Shown: positions 1 through 11,674 of the stretch, one piece after another | Layout: every line of letters starts with the position of its first letter | Position numbering within the stretch: position 1 is the stretch's first letter | Assembly (NCBI RefSeq): GCF_018143015.1 | Contig: NC_054741.1 | Coordinates: forward strand, 15,003,736-15,067,735 | Direction: 5' to 3' | Source of the DNA: Lytechinus variegatus | Taxonomy: Eukaryota > Echinodermata > Echinoidea > Temnopleuroida > Toxopneustidae | Length of the DNA stretch: 64,000 nucleotides | Translations under genes and position numbers: made by a program | Notes under the pieces: generated by a model | What the model saw: only the letters and a program-made list of their open reading frames with translations | Database searches by the model: none | What the model was told of the DNA's origin: nothing

Positions 1-780
1 ATTGTAATAACGCTTGGGTAAAGCAGACATCCTTTCTCCAGACTTGGTTACTATTTGAAAAATAAAATAGTTTTTACAAATATTCTAAAACGAATATCCA
101 ATAATCTAATTACAGTGGAACAACATGAAGACCGATTATCGAAGATCAACTTTCCTCCAGACATAATTATTTCAGGAATAAAAAATCAATAAAACTCAAC
201 CCCCAACAACGAATCTAAGAACCAACAATCCTCCAAATTAAGACCATGCATGTAGAAAAGCACACGTTTAGAGCGTTGTCTTTATTCCAGACCCGGTGAT
301 TTAAAAATGATTTAAGCAATCCTAAAAACAAAAGACTCAAATTCTTATTCTTGTGGAATAATACGAGTATTATGCTTAGTCTTTCGTCTGGACCCGGTTA
401 TTTAAAAGATAAAGAAATATTGAAAAAAAATTGACAGCTGAGACCAATCTTCAAAATTAAACCCACTTAAAATGCTTGGGCTTAGAGTGTTGTCTTTACC
501 CCTCACCGACGTATATTATAACTTTTGAAACGACCGGGTCTGAAAAAAAAGACTTTGGACTTGCATTATAATTTTTGAATTAACCGGGTCTGGAAAAAAG
601 ACTTTGGACGTATATTATAATTTTGAAACAACCGGATGCGGTAAAAAGACTTTGGACGTATATTATAATTTTGAAAAACCGGGTCTGGAAAAAGACTTGG
701 ACTTGTACTGTAATATTTCATTAACCGGGTCTGGAAAAAAGACTTTGAACTTTTGTGCTATATGAACGCATTACTATAGG
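1..780. repeat. CCGGGTCTGGAAAAA repeats, both orientations
   Basis: From about 500 to 765 a diverged tandem repeat of roughly 50-65 bases contains AACCGGGTCTGGAAAAA, GACTTTGGAC and TATTATAATTTTGA four to five times. The same motif occurs in the opposite orientation near 45, 287 and 385 (CCAGACCCGGT). The layout resembles a long inverted-repeat element whose arms are built of short subrepeats, the style described for sea urchin TU fold-back elements; the link to TU is inference. No coding sequence seen. Confidence 0.6.
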
Positions 781-817
781 ATATTAGTTTAGAACGAATT
801 CGCCAAAAATCACTTCA

Positions 818-1081
818 AATTTATTACATTTGTAGGTAAAGTCATTATTACATTTGTGGGTAAAGTGCATTATTACATTTGTGGGTAAAGTGTTATTACA
901 TTTGTGGGCGTTATTACATTTGTGGGTAAAGTGTTATTACATTTGTGGGCGATCAAAAATTATTACATTTGTGGGTAAAGTGTTATTACATTTGTGGGCG
1001 TTATTACATTTGTGGGTAAAGTGTTATTACATTTGTGGGCGTTATTACATTTGTGGGCGATTATTACATTTGTGGGTGTAA
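818..1081 (+). repeat. Composite minisatellite TTATTACATTTGTGGG(TAAAGTG/CG)
   Basis: About 12 units. Two unit types, a 23-base form ending TAAAGTG and an 18-base form ending CG, alternate through much of the array. The 75-codon open frame across it is a product of the repeat and is not a gene. Confidence 0.9.
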
Positions 1082-1089
1082 CAGGGTGC

Positions 1090-2217
1090 TAAACAATGTT
1101 CCAGCCATATTTTTCCCGCTCAGCCTCCCACATCTCATAAGCCCTATCTAAATAGTATGAGCGCGATTTTTTTTTTGTATTTTGTCCTGAAAATTGAACA
1201 TACTGGGCAATGTTTGTGATTCTGATCTTTAATATGTGTTCTGGTCTGATAAAAAAGGGCCAGTTAAGGAATTTTTGCAGTTACCCATTAAGTCGATGCA
1301 TATTTCAAACGTTTATTTAAAGTGAGCGCGAAGCGCGAGCTGAACATTTTTTACATTCCTACCTAAAAATGATCAATGCGAGAGCGAAGCGCAAAAAGAT
1401 ATTTCAGACCTAAAAACGGGAACTCTACTCCTGTTTTGTAAATTATGAAAAAAGTATGGGTAATTCAGTATCTTTCTACACTAATAAGGCGAGAGCGACG
1501 ATAAATTTTCTCACATTCTGATCTAATGCTGGACAATTTAAGCACGTTTTAAATAAAGAAAAAGCTGCGAATCTTGATAAACATGCGTGCGCGCATAGAA
1601 TTAATTAGAATTGAATAATAGATTAATTTCGGAATTAATAGAGGTATACATAGCTCACCAATCAAAATGCGAGCGCACATGGCTTGCTCAAATGCCTACG
1701 TTTTGACAATCAGAAACCTGAAAAGGGATATTTTGAGAACTTTATGGAATAAAATAGGTACATGGCAAATCGAATAATGCGAGCATACAGCGCAAGCTGA
1801 AAAAAAAATCACACCATAAAACGGACATTTTAAAGCTCACTTAAAAACTCAATCCTTAAATAAAGAGAATATAATGAGAGTTCGATGTCCGAGCTGACAT
1901 ATGTTTTGTATAGATTGACTTTAAAACTTAATACTTTCAGCTCCATATAAGCCTATATTGAGCAAGATATGTATCATATCGATCAGACAATGCGTGTGCA
2001 AAGCGCGAGCGAAAATTTTATATATTTACATGAAAGATTCGTTTTCCAAGATTTGTTTTCCAAGTTTGCCCCTGACCTCTTTTTTTATTGTCTCGTCTTC
2101 CTCTTATTTTTCCTCTCCCTTTTCTCCTTTCTTTCCCCTTCTTGTTCTTTTCTTCGTTCTTTCCCACTTCTTTCTTTTTTTCTCTCCGCCAGGGGGGGGG
2201 GGCCCTCCTGGATCCGC
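1090..2217. mobile_element. GCGAGCGCG-motif element with hAT-like right end (left end uncertain)
   Basis: Contains degenerate copies of the AGCGCGAAGCGCGAGC motif (about 1323, 1379, 1480, 1668, 1776, 1990) separated by AT-rich sequence, then a pyrimidine-rich tract and a poly-G run. It ends CTCCTGGATCCGC at 2205-2217, the same right end as the element at 30721-31818. The left end was not located. ORFs across the pyrimidine tract (1958-2432, both strands) are low-complexity artefacts. Confidence 0.55.
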
Positions 2218-2364
2218 TTATGGAAGTTGAGACAGCGGATGGTGATTGTACACTGGTATCGTACAAACGGGAAACACCAAATATTCATATCGTCATCACT
2301 ATCAACTTCAAGTTAATAGCTCTGTGCAAATATTGGTCTGCATTGGTTGTGAGACCAAAGGCCT

Positions 2365-2960
2365 TCTATTTAAGGGGAATGAAACCTTTGGAACAAATAG
2401 GCTTGTGTATAAACAGAAAAATCATAAAATAAGCATAAAAGAAAGTTTGAGAAAAATCGGACAAATAATGAGAAAGTTATGAGCATTTGAATATTGCAAT
2501 CACTAATGCTATGGAGATCCTACCATTGGCAATGCGACAAGGATGTGTGATGTCACTGATGAACAACTTTCCCTTTGGTGGACTATAAAATACCCTCAAA
2601 ATGTCTCTTTTTGCTTTTTCTTATGATGATGCAAACTCTTTATCCGTGATGTATTCTTAAAAAAATATGTATTACTTGCCCTCATGTAGAAAGAGCACAT
2701 GATCTATGGATAGATGTGATTAAAGAGGCAATTCAAGTGAAATATATACTGGGGAGAGTTGTTCACAAGTGACATCACACATCTTTGTCACATTGCCAAT
2801 TTGCTATCTCCATAGCATTAGTGATCGCAATATTCAAATACTCATAACTTTCTCATTATTTGTCCGATTTTTCTCAAACTTTTGTTGATCTGTTTCTTTG
2901 ATTTTTCTGTTTTCACACAAGCTATCTCGTTCCAATGGTTTCATTCTCCTTTAAATAAGA
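2365..2960. mobile_element. Palindromic MITE-like element (596 bp)
   Basis: Left arm from 2365 (TCTATTTAAGGGGAATGAAA) is the imperfect reverse complement of the right arm ending 2960. Matching stretches run inward, for example GATGTGTGATGTCACT at 2540 against AGTGACATCACACATC at 2770. Both arms carry the ATAACTTTCTCATTATTTG/CCGATTTT motif. No open reading frame; a non-autonomous fold-back DNA element is likely. Confidence 0.8.
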
Positions 2961-4920
2961 GTCTATTGCGTCAGATCTCAGATCTGCACCTGAAGCGCGG
3001 GGAATCCCCCATGCATACCCTGCAAGTATATGGATAGGTTATAGCATGGACCCTACCACAATGGTTATAGCAATATCAAATGACTCGATTAATATTCACC
3101 TCGTTGATCAACAAATAGCTATCAGTGGTGGCAGCATGATTTTATTAAGGAAGGGGGGGGGGATGTGCGTGGCAAAAATAAAGTTAAATAGTGTATATGC
3201 GAGAAAGCTAACAGCGACAGAGTAAATAGTTTCACGAATGAAAATGGTATATACTAGGTAATGCCATAATGCTCTCTTTGTACAGTCACCGCTGGTAATA
3301 TCCTCTGAAGGAGGGGTAGCTTTATAAATGTCTTCAACACACAATTGTACTCAGGAAGGTAGGGTGGGGATGGAGCCCCAACTAAGAAAACGATGAAACG
3401 TAGTAGGTCCTTAAGTTTCAACATCAAACTGTTGATACATTATTTTTTTGCGAATATGTTCATTACAAACGATAGGCCTCATCGAGTTTCGGGCTCTCTC
3501 GCAAACCTCAGCCCCAGATTTTCCCTCATTATTCGTCACGGAACTAAACCATCACACTGAGTTGGTTTTAACATGGAAACTATCTCCATGGTTTGAAAAG
3601 TTGTCATGCACAGCTTGGTTCATTCTCCAACTATACAGAAAAATTGCTCGCTCGCGTCACTCGCTCGTATATTGAAATGCACGGTCAGCTTAACTGTAAT
3701 TCGGTAATTCATATGACACACAAAAATCATAACAGCCATCGAACAAACAATCGTGAAACATGATAGTATAATGCTCATGTGTACCCTGGTGTACATAGCC
3801 CTTGATATGGGGGCACCCAAACAAATTTTGAAATGTCTGCTCGATATTAACATCTCCCCTCTATTTACACCACTGATCTTCTCCTCCTCAATCTTGTTTT
3901 ATAGTTTTATTGATGCACGCAGCGGGGGGGGGGGGGGGCTGCGGGGGCATTTTATTGATATTTTGAAAAAAACTCGTAGAAAACACTTCGCTTTTATGAC
4001 CAACGTACAATCTCCATCCCCCATTACCAGATTTACTTCAGTCATTATTTTCATGATCCCTCTTTCCATTCAAGCTCATCGTACTCAATGGCTCGTATTC
4101 TGAATTCGGGATTGACTTAAACTCAGGTTTAAAGTTGTGGTTTAAGTATGGAGAGCCAATCGTTACATAAATCACCAACAGTAGAGATATCATATTTCAG
4201 CTCATTTGGCTCTCAATTCATTCATAATTCTCTAGGAAGTATAAAAAGATGATTGTCTTCACCATGGATGAATCAGGAAAGAGCACACATAACATAAGAA
4301 ACATACAACTTAACAATTTTTTTTTACACTTTTGGCTTCCAATAATTTTAATACAGTTAGACCATTGGGTCAGATGCATGAAAAGTAGCATGCTGGCATG
4401 CAATTGCTTCAAGCACAAGCAATAGCAAGCCAAGCAAAATATAATGCTATACCGATTGACTTATTTTATATGCATAACCCTTTGCTAGTGCTTAAACCAT
4501 TTTCTTGCAAACGCTCAAGCTGCTCTGACGGAGCTTAAAAAAAACACAAGCTAGTGCTTTCAGAACGCACAAACGAAATGGTCGCTTTATACATACGCTT
4601 TGAAATGCTGGCAGTCAGTTAGCGATCATTGCTTGAACATGGTAGCAAAAGTATTTACTCGCTCATTTTTATGCAAACTTAATCAAGCAAAACCAAGCAA
4701 AAGCCCCGAAAAAGCAATTGCTATTTTTTACGCATCTGATCCAACATTTCTCCTTATTTTATCCCCCGTTTGTTTTGGCCAGCAGATGGGGGGGGGGGGG
4801 GACGTTCCCTTCTGCCCCCACGAATATAGTTACGCCGCTGTTTATCGGACAGTAATCATTCGCCGCTGGTGGAAAAGCAGCGCCAGTGTCTTGCTTCAGC
4901 TCTGCAGGCGAGAAAATAAT
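2961..4920. other. Intergenic DNA without recognised genes
   Basis: No coding signal on either strand. Notable only for poly-G tracts at about 3154, 3923 and 4788, of the kind found near the ends of the hAT-like elements here; the one at 4788 is followed by TAGTTACGCCGCTG, resembling the end at 22320-22338. Open frames in this stretch lack recognisable domains. Confidence 0.5.
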
Positions 4921-5614
4921 GTTTTTTTTTTCAAAATGAATGTTGTGTAGTCTCATCTTTTTCGTTCATGTTGTAACGAACCATACTCTGCAAGAGCGCG
5001 GGCGGCACACATTTGCGGGGAATTCCACGTGGTATTTCCCGTGTCTCAAAATAGATGTGCATGTCTCATTTCTCAATCACATCCGTTGCCCGTTTAGTTC
5101 ATTCGGCAACATCGAAATCGAATTGTTCTGCGCTCGTAATATTTTCACGCAGATAACTGAAAACATTCAATTTATTGAGAAATGGAGTTATATTTTGATT
5201 TCTTTTACTATTCGTCGTGAAGCGAACTTTTACGAAGTCTATACTGTTATGCCGCAGGACGATTGACCAAAGATTTTTTTTTATTGTTGTCGATGTCAAG
5301 TTGGGGAATCTAATGCAGCTTCTCTCAAGGTGTTGAGCAGAGTAAAGGTGGTGAGTGTAATGTCAGTGATTTGTTGCACAGTGCTTCTCAAAAATTGAAA
5401 TGCATTTAGGGATATCAATAGAGAGTTTTCGTTCAACGACGCACGGCGGATTTCCAAACGTAGAAAAGGTATTTTGAAATGTCCTACATGAAAATAAACA
5501 ATCAAGAAATTAAAAAGTGAATCAAAATAGGATCGAGTATTGTCCCGGACTCTGGACAAATGACATAATTGATAAATTCCAAAACTTATAACAAAACTGC
5601 TTTTCGGGAGTTTT

Positions 5615-6124
5615 ATGCAGTTTCGCACCGGCCCACTTCGAACAAATTTTCCCACTAGTAACTTAAAAAATGTCACAGCTAGTTCAAGGTCAATATGACC
5701 TCCGCTTTTCCGAATATCGATCGGGAACGGCTGCATTTCGGCACCGATCTTGGCGTCATCGTTCGAATTCTCAGACAGAAATCGCTTCACTTGGCTTCGG
5801 CAGTAGGTTTGATAAGAACTGAAGTTAGAGATCAAAAGATCGCACTGCGACACTCACTCGTTTGTTCGTCGTATCTCCGGATGATTTTGCTCGCTAACTT
5901 CAGTTTATATCAAGATAATGGAGAATCCAAGCGAAGCGATGTCAATTTGAACGATGACGCAGAGATCGAAGCCGTAATGCACTCGTTCCCGATCGCGATG
6001 TTCGGAAAAGTGGTGATCATATTGACCTTAAACTATGACTGAGAGACTTACTATACGATATTTTCGAACAGTTACTGGTCACTGGTGGGGAAATTTTCTC
6101 AAAGTCGACCGGTGCGAACTGCAT
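5615..6124. repeat. 510-bp imperfect palindrome inside repeat R
   Basis: ATGCAGTTTCGCACCGG at 5615 is mirrored near 6108-6124. The arms stay paired through AAGGTCAATATGA and CGATCGGGAACG down to a loop near 5800-5930. In the two R copies at 40 kb and 43 kb the flanking sequence joins with almost the whole palindrome missing, the expected result of hairpin deletion or of insertion here. Confidence 0.8.
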
Positions 6125-6271
6125 TTGCGCCGATCTACAATTGCTATGTTCTTGAATAAAGGTCTTGAATCCATCGTGCAAAAACTCCTTGACACCATGG
6201 GCGTCAAACAGGGACACATTCCCTTAAAAATTGTAAGGGCGGGAGGGATGGGGGCGGTGGCACCGCCATGG

Positions 6272-6375
6272 TATAATGATAATGATAATAATAATAACAA
6301 CAACAATAATAATAATACTAATGATAATAACAATACATCTATAGCGCTTAATACATGGTGGTTCTAAGCGCTTTA
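6272..6375. repeat. (AAT)n microsatellite with AGCGCTTAATAC/AAGCGCTTTAC element
   Basis: Imperfect AAT/AAC repeat (about 6276-6340) followed by TATAGCGCTTAATACATGG and AAGCGCTTTACTAAACG, a small recurrent element. A related copy with the same AAT run and TATAGCGCATAACAC lies at 49311-49500. Confidence 0.65.
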
Positions 6376-6614
6376 CTAAACGATTAAGTAGCATACATTA
6401 ATAATATTGAACAATTTAACAAACAAGAAAGGAAATGTACAGTGTAAAGTATTTTCAAATTACAAATTAGCTATGAAAACGGCCTACTCAAGTTGGGAAA
6501 TGCAAAGTAATGATAAAAAACAATGACGTTTATAGGCCTATGTTCCCAAATATTTTGAAGAAAGTCTTGTATTTTGGAGTAACGCCCCTGGCAAATATGA
6601 GTATATCTAGATGA

Positions 6615-8405
6615 CTAATCAATTAGTCATGAAATGAAAATTGCTCGAGTTTCTCAAATTTTAAAACTGGTGACAAAGAGCAAATTGGTAATTATAGGCC
6701 CATATCAGTGCTTTCTGTTTTTTTTTCTAAAATATTGGAAAAGATCATTTATAGAAGGGCTTATAGTTTTCTTGAAAATAACAAGTGTCTTTTTGAATCT
6801 CAGTACGGATTTCGTAGTGACCACTCAACAGAACTAGCTCTTCTTGAATTAACAAATACCGTAATTGACTCCTTTGAGTACGACTCATTTGCATTAGGGA
6901 TATTTATTGACTTGTCAAAAGCGTTTGACACTATTTATCATAAAATACTTTATCAAAACTAAATAACTATGGTATTCGTGGAACTGCCCTCGACCTTTTT
7001 TCTAGTTACCTCTCAAATCATAAACAATGCACCATTTATAACTCCGTTCAGTCTGAACTAAGGACAATTGAATGTGGAGTACCACAAGGGTCACTACTTG
7101 GCCCACTTTTGTTTATTTTATTTATTAATGACATTTATCGTTCGTCAAATCTCCTTTCCTTTATTATGTATGCCGACGATTCCAATATTGTTTATTCTGA
7201 TAAAAATCTTTATCACTTATGTGAAACTGTAAATACTGAACTAACAAATGTTTGTAAATGGTTTTGTGCGAACAAGCTTACCATTAACTATAAGAAATGC
7301 AATTACATTATATTCCGTAACTCCACAAGGCGTATTGATCTTAATCATGTAGTGGTGAAGCTTAACAACCAAATAATTCCCAGAGTTGAAAATACTAGGT
7401 TTCTTGGCGTTATCATTGATAGTAATTTAACATGGATACATCACATAAATGAAATTGAGAACAAAGTTGCAAAAAATATTGGAATAATATATCGCCTAAG
7501 GTTTTACTTGCCTAAAACTGTATTACGTACATTGTATTGCTCTTTAATCCTGCCATATTTTTATTACTGTAATTTAGTCTGGGCTAACACATATCAAACC
7601 CATCTTAAAAAATTATGTTCCCTTCAAAATAAAATTGTACGTATTATTTCTCCAGACGACAATATACCACTAGCAAATACCACGAATTTGTTTCATTCCC
7701 TAAAATTGTTGAAATTAGAAGACATCAACAAACTTCAACAATGTCATTTTTCTCTACAGATGTTTAAATTCTCAAATTCCACAAAAATTTCGTGATTCAT
7801 TTACACATGTTTCCAACATACATCATTTTGATACCCGCTCAAATAATAAAATATTCATTCCCAAACATAGAAAAATAATCTTCCAACACAACATTCGTTA
7901 TACTCGCCCCAAAATATGGAACGAAATTCCAGATTACATAAAAAAAATCTTTGTCGACAACCAGCTTTAAGTATAAAAAATGAAAAAATTGCTTTTGTCG
8001 TTTTATATATAAATCTTTCCCATCTTACGTCTCCTTTTGACTTTAAACATGAACATGAACCATGGACAAATTGTTGTTGCGGCATTTACATTTTGCCCCC
8101 ACTGATATTTTGTTGAGCATTCTATTTTATTTAGTAATTCATGCCCGCCTCCCCGCTCACGTCTCCCTCTCTTGTTCCCTTTCCTTTTATTTTCTCTGCC
8201 CTTTCCTTTGTATTGTTTATTGTATTGTATTTTTGTCTATATAGGCGTATCCCGCCACAAGCCTAAGCTTTTAGGGTATACGCCTTCTTCCTTAAACCCA
8301 ATATGTACATATTTATATTTTTCTGTAACAAATTGATAAATGTATGAATTTATGTTTATGAAAAATGTAATGAAATGGAAGAAATAAATGTTTTATTTGA
8401 AAAAA
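6615..8405 (+). pseudogene. CR1/L2-type LINE remnant, reverse transcriptase with frameshifts
   Basis: 5'-truncated non-LTR retrotransposon. Reading across frames gives the RT palm: PISVLSVFSKILEK, motif A FIDLSKAFDTIYHKIL (about 6905), then a one-base frameshift near 6955, YGIRG, GVPQGSLLGPLLFILFINDI (about 7078), YADD at 7169-7180, LTINYKKC and FLGVIIDSNLTW. A further frameshift near 7795 separates the C-terminal region (RPKIWNEIPDYIK, about 7906). The intact stretch 7109-7795 is 228 codons. A pyrimidine-rich 3' region and an AATAAATG near 8382 precede the end. Inactive. It interrupts repeat R. Confidence 0.88.
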
Positions 8406-8407
8406 TT

Positions 8408-8994
8408 AAAGGGATTCTCCGGGCTAAACAAATTCACAGAGCAAAATGCTTAAAATTACCTCAAAATCTGATAACAAATGGCGAAGTTAGTGAATTTTGA
8501 AGTTTAGCAATATATAGTGAACAGTGAAAACAGTTATAAGCACGTCGTCATGAATATTCATTAGATGGGCTGATGATATGACATCCCCACTCTTTTTTTT
8601 CTTTTGTTATTACATGAAATCGCAATTGTTTCATTTTCATCCATGTGTGAATGATATGTCTCCGTTGTATTGAAGTGAGCTGCAGCAATGAATATCTCAT
8701 GCACTTAATCAGTTGATATTCCAATATTTTTGGCTCTTGAAGGAAAAAAATTGAACATACCTAATTTCATATAATATGATACAAAAGAAAGAGTGGGGGA
8801 AGCGACATCATGAAAGTATTTTCATTGAATATTCAGGAAAGCAAGCCTAGTACTGTTTCACCGGAATAATGCAAATTTTTAAAATGCCATAACTTTGTTA
8901 TTCCGTGTCCGATTTTGATAAAACTTTCGATGTTTGTCTGATTTCTGGTAATCTATTCTTAAATCACGTTATTTTCAGTCTGGAGTATCCCTTT
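8408..8994. mobile_element. Palindromic MITE-like element (587 bp) with AAAGGGATTCTCCGG ends
   Basis: Terminal inverted repeats: AAAGGGATTCTCCGG at 8408 and CTGGAGTATCCCTTT ending 8994. Arms pair inward imperfectly (GACATCCCCACTC at 8580 against GAGTGGGGGAAGCGACATC at 8790). Contains the CATAACTTTGTTATT...CCGATTTTGATAAAACTTTC motif shared with other fold-backs here. It sits directly after the LINE 3' end, both inside repeat R. Confidence 0.82.
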
Positions 8995-8995
8995 A

Positions 8996-9230
8996 TGAAG
9001 GCCATCTAGGCGTCACATTGAGTCGATTTTAAATACTTGAAAATCACGTGATTACGACGATGTTCCGTTGTCAGGGAATTAGATGTATATCTGCAAATTT
9101 AAGGGAGGGTGTGTTTGTGCATGTGTTTTGCGGGTGTGTGTGTGGGAGGGGTGCAGTTTGCGAATTAGAAAGAGATGCTGTTTGCATACTCACAAAATAA
9201 TTTAGACGGTATGTAACTTGACTGTCTCTT
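8996..9230. repeat. Repeat family R, copy 1, right part
   Basis: Homologous to 41140-41345 and 44354-44560 (GTTGTCAGGGAATTA, then a GTGTGTTTG-rich stretch, then GCGAATTAGAAAGAG). It restores the alignment broken by the LINE and MITE insertions, so all three insertions or copies can be ordered in time. Confidence 0.72.
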
Positions 9231-9498
9231 CGTTTGGGGTGGTTGATGGGGGGGGGGGTCTGAATTATTGTTTTAAGCAAGTTACGGAGGGCAACGAGGA
9301 GTCATATTGAGTCTCTTTCTCCAATTTACTTCCAATCCCCCTTTTTATGGGGGGGGGGGTGTTTGTAAACAGTTTGGATTACTTCCATATCCCTTCATCT
9401 CTTTTGCCGTTCACATAGTAGTACACGTTTAATAGGGGAAGAGGTGGCGAATCTCTGACATTTGTTATAGATATAAGCTGTATGCAGCAGATGATGAA

Positions 9499-9653
<155 letters not shown>

Positions 9654-9659
9654 TGGCTA

Positions 9660-10275
9660 AGAATTCCGCCAAAAATAAACGGAACTTATTTCACTTGATT
9701 TTAAGTAAAATATGGAGAAAAAAGGGCCCGCCTTTACGCTTAGTCGAATTGGTTCCCTTACGTTTGTTTTTGGAGATGATGCGTGCCCCTCTTGGATGAA
9801 AAACTTGCATACACCTAGTAGCTTTTCAAACACAGATCACATATATTCTCTGATAATGTTGTCGTCATGATGACACACCAAATGTATTCAAAGGCTGTGG
9901 AATTCCCCACCGGAAGCTAATTATCATAATTATGATCCATTCACATTGCAAAAACTACCCCACCATATCCAAAGCGTAACAACGATTTCCGGGGGGGGGG
10001 TGATCGAGTTTTTACAGCCATTTATCAATCAGACTGTTTACGTCTGAGACCGACCTTTATCGTCACCATCCAAAGACGTGATTAGAACTCGAACCTCTTC
10101 ACCAATTCGTCAAATTCCAGCCGGCTTTCAAAGGCATAAACGATAAAAATCAGTTTTAATATTTTGTCTCTTTGAAACAGCCTTGCAAGACGTCAAAAAA
10201 ATATCTGCGCCTCTAAAACCATACATCTAAATAATAATGTAAAATAATTATTCACAAAAACACCATATAATGATA
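9660..10275. other. Unannotated intergenic stretch
   Basis: No gene, inverted repeat or recognised element apart from a short poly-G run near 9991. Leads into the minisatellite array beginning near 10280. Confidence 0.4.
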
Positions 10276-10279
10276 CAAT

Positions 10280-11456
10280 ACTATATTCATTGACAATGAA
10301 ATACATTTGACCTTGATCATGCGAAATAAGGCTTGTCAGTGATGCTTGATTACCCTTATATATAAACTATATTGATAAACTTTGAAAGTTAAGACAGCTA
10401 TCTAATAATTACCTCCAAAATGACCAAAGTTCAATGACTAAGTGACCTTTGAAATTCGCAAGAGATGATCAGTGATACCTGATAACTCTTATGTCCAAGA
10501 TTCATGAATCAGATCCAAAACTTTCAAAGTTATGGTAATTCAACAGATACCCCCACATGGCCAAAGTTCATTGACCTTTGACATCGGTCATGTGACCTGA
10601 AATGTGATATTCAGTGATTCAAAGGTCAATGAACTTCGGCCATGTGGGATATCTGTTGAATTGCCATCATAGCTTTGAAAGTTTCTTCTTCTTATTCCTA
10701 TATAAGTACATACCACCTGTGGTGTATTGTCGTACTGTATTGTGGATTTGAATGCTGAGTGCTGAGAATCCACCGTTGAAATTGTGGTAAAAAAGCAAAC
10801 ATATATATAATATTTACATACAAATTTATTTATCTGATTCATGAATCTTGGACATAAGAGTAATCAAGTATCTTTAAACATCCTTTGCCAGTTTCAGATC
10901 ACATGACCAAGGTGATAGGTTAAGTTCATAAAACTTGGACATAATATGTCCAAATTTTATGAACTAGACCAATAAAATTTTAAAGCTATGATGGTAATTC
11001 ACCAAATACCCCCAACTTGGCCAAAGTTCTTTAACCTTAAATGACGTCTGACCTTGGTCATGTGACCTGAAATTTGCACAGGATGTTCAGTGATACTTGA
11101 TTAATCTTATGTTTAAGTTTCATGAACTAGAGTCATGTCTTTTCTAAGTTATGATGACGTTTAAAAAACTTAACATTGTTAAGATTTTGATGTTGATTCC
11201 CCCAACATGGTATAAGTTCATTGACCCTAAACGACCTTTGACATTGATCATGTGACATGAAACTCAGGCAGAATGTTTAGTATTCCTTGATTAACCTTAT
11301 GGTCAAGCTGCATGAACTAGATCCATATACTTTCTAAGTTATGCTGTCATTTAAACATTTAAAAAACTTAACCTTCGGTTCAGATTTGGTGTTAACGCCG
11401 CCGGCGTCGTCGGAAAAGCGGCGCATATAGTCTCACTCTCCTATGCAGATGAGACA
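10280..11456. repeat. Minisatellite array, 160-190-bp units, ending in hairpins
   Basis: Diverged tandem units built of CCAAAGTTCATTGACCTTTG, GGTCATGTGACCTGAAA, TTCAGTGATACTTGATTA, CATGAACTAGATCC and TTTCTAAGTTATGATG; clear unit starts at about 10503, 10957, 11120 and 11310. The array ends with a GC-rich inverted repeat around GCCGCCGGCGTCGTCGG/AAAGCGGCGC and GTCTCAC...GATGAGAC (11390-11456). The layout suggests a non-autonomous element with an internal satellite; superfamily not determined. Confidence 0.75.
10470..10865. repeat. Inverted duplication inside the minisatellite array
   Basis: AACTTTCAAAGTTATGG through CATTGACCTTTGA (about 10517-10585) recurs as its reverse complement at 10618-10683, and AAGATTCATGAATCAGATCC (about 10498) recurs inverted near 10838-10855 after about 150 unrelated bases. 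A hairpin with roughly 65-bp arms, probably formed when an array unit inverted. Confidence 0.75.
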
Positions 11457-11465
11457 AAAATAAAG

Positions 11466-11674
11466 TTGATCCCAGAACCGAGAGCCATACAAGGTTTCTT
11501 TGAAAGACGAAACGGCATCATTGCCCTGGACATATTGTGCCCTGTTTAATAGATTCCTGAACCAGGCAAGTGGCAAACCACGAATACCATACGTCTTTAC
11601 TTCAGAAATAAGTATATAGAATGGTTAATGGTATCAAAAGCTTTCGCAAAATCAAGGAAATCCCCTACCGTTAC
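11466..11674 (-). pseudogene. LINE reverse-transcriptase fragment
   Basis: Too short and broken for ORF calling, but the minus strand reads FLDFAKAFDTINHSI, RT motif A, then after a small frameshift YGIRGLPLAWFRNLLNRAQ and a tail equivalent to the pre-motif-B segment. CR1/L2/jockey-type. Only about 70 codons remain. It is cut off at the start of the neighbouring hAT-like element (11675). Confidence 0.8.

Larger units (their letters stand above)
4930..6600. repeat. Repeat family R, copy 1 (diverged), left part
   Basis: Clearly homologous over long stretches to 40073-41125 and 43289-44340: shared landmarks include ACATTTGCGGGGAATTCCAC, TCGTAATATTTTCACGCAGA and GCAGCTTCTCTCAAGGTGTT. This copy holds a 510-bp palindrome (5615-6124) that is absent from the other two, and an AAT-rich insertion near 6270-6540. 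Family R continues at about 8996-9230 after a LINE and a MITE insertion. Frames are not conserved between copies, so the long minus-strand ORF at 5296-5853 is not treated as a gene. Confidence 0.75.

Noticed and set aside
1005..1010. Residues 1005-1010 of the gene 1 protein (17011-17028 in the DNA): helicase motif II VEEAAE instead of DEAA, considered as a lost catalytic residue
   Set aside because: To my knowledge ZNFX1 family members normally have Glu at this position; it is a family trait and both copies keep it.
1958..2432. Overlapping ORFs on both strands
   Set aside because: They come from a long pyrimidine tract and poly-G run inside a repeat element.
5296..5853. 185-codon minus-strand ORF as a gene
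   Set aside because: It overlaps repeat R and a palindrome, has no recognisable domain, and the frame is not conserved in the two other R copies.
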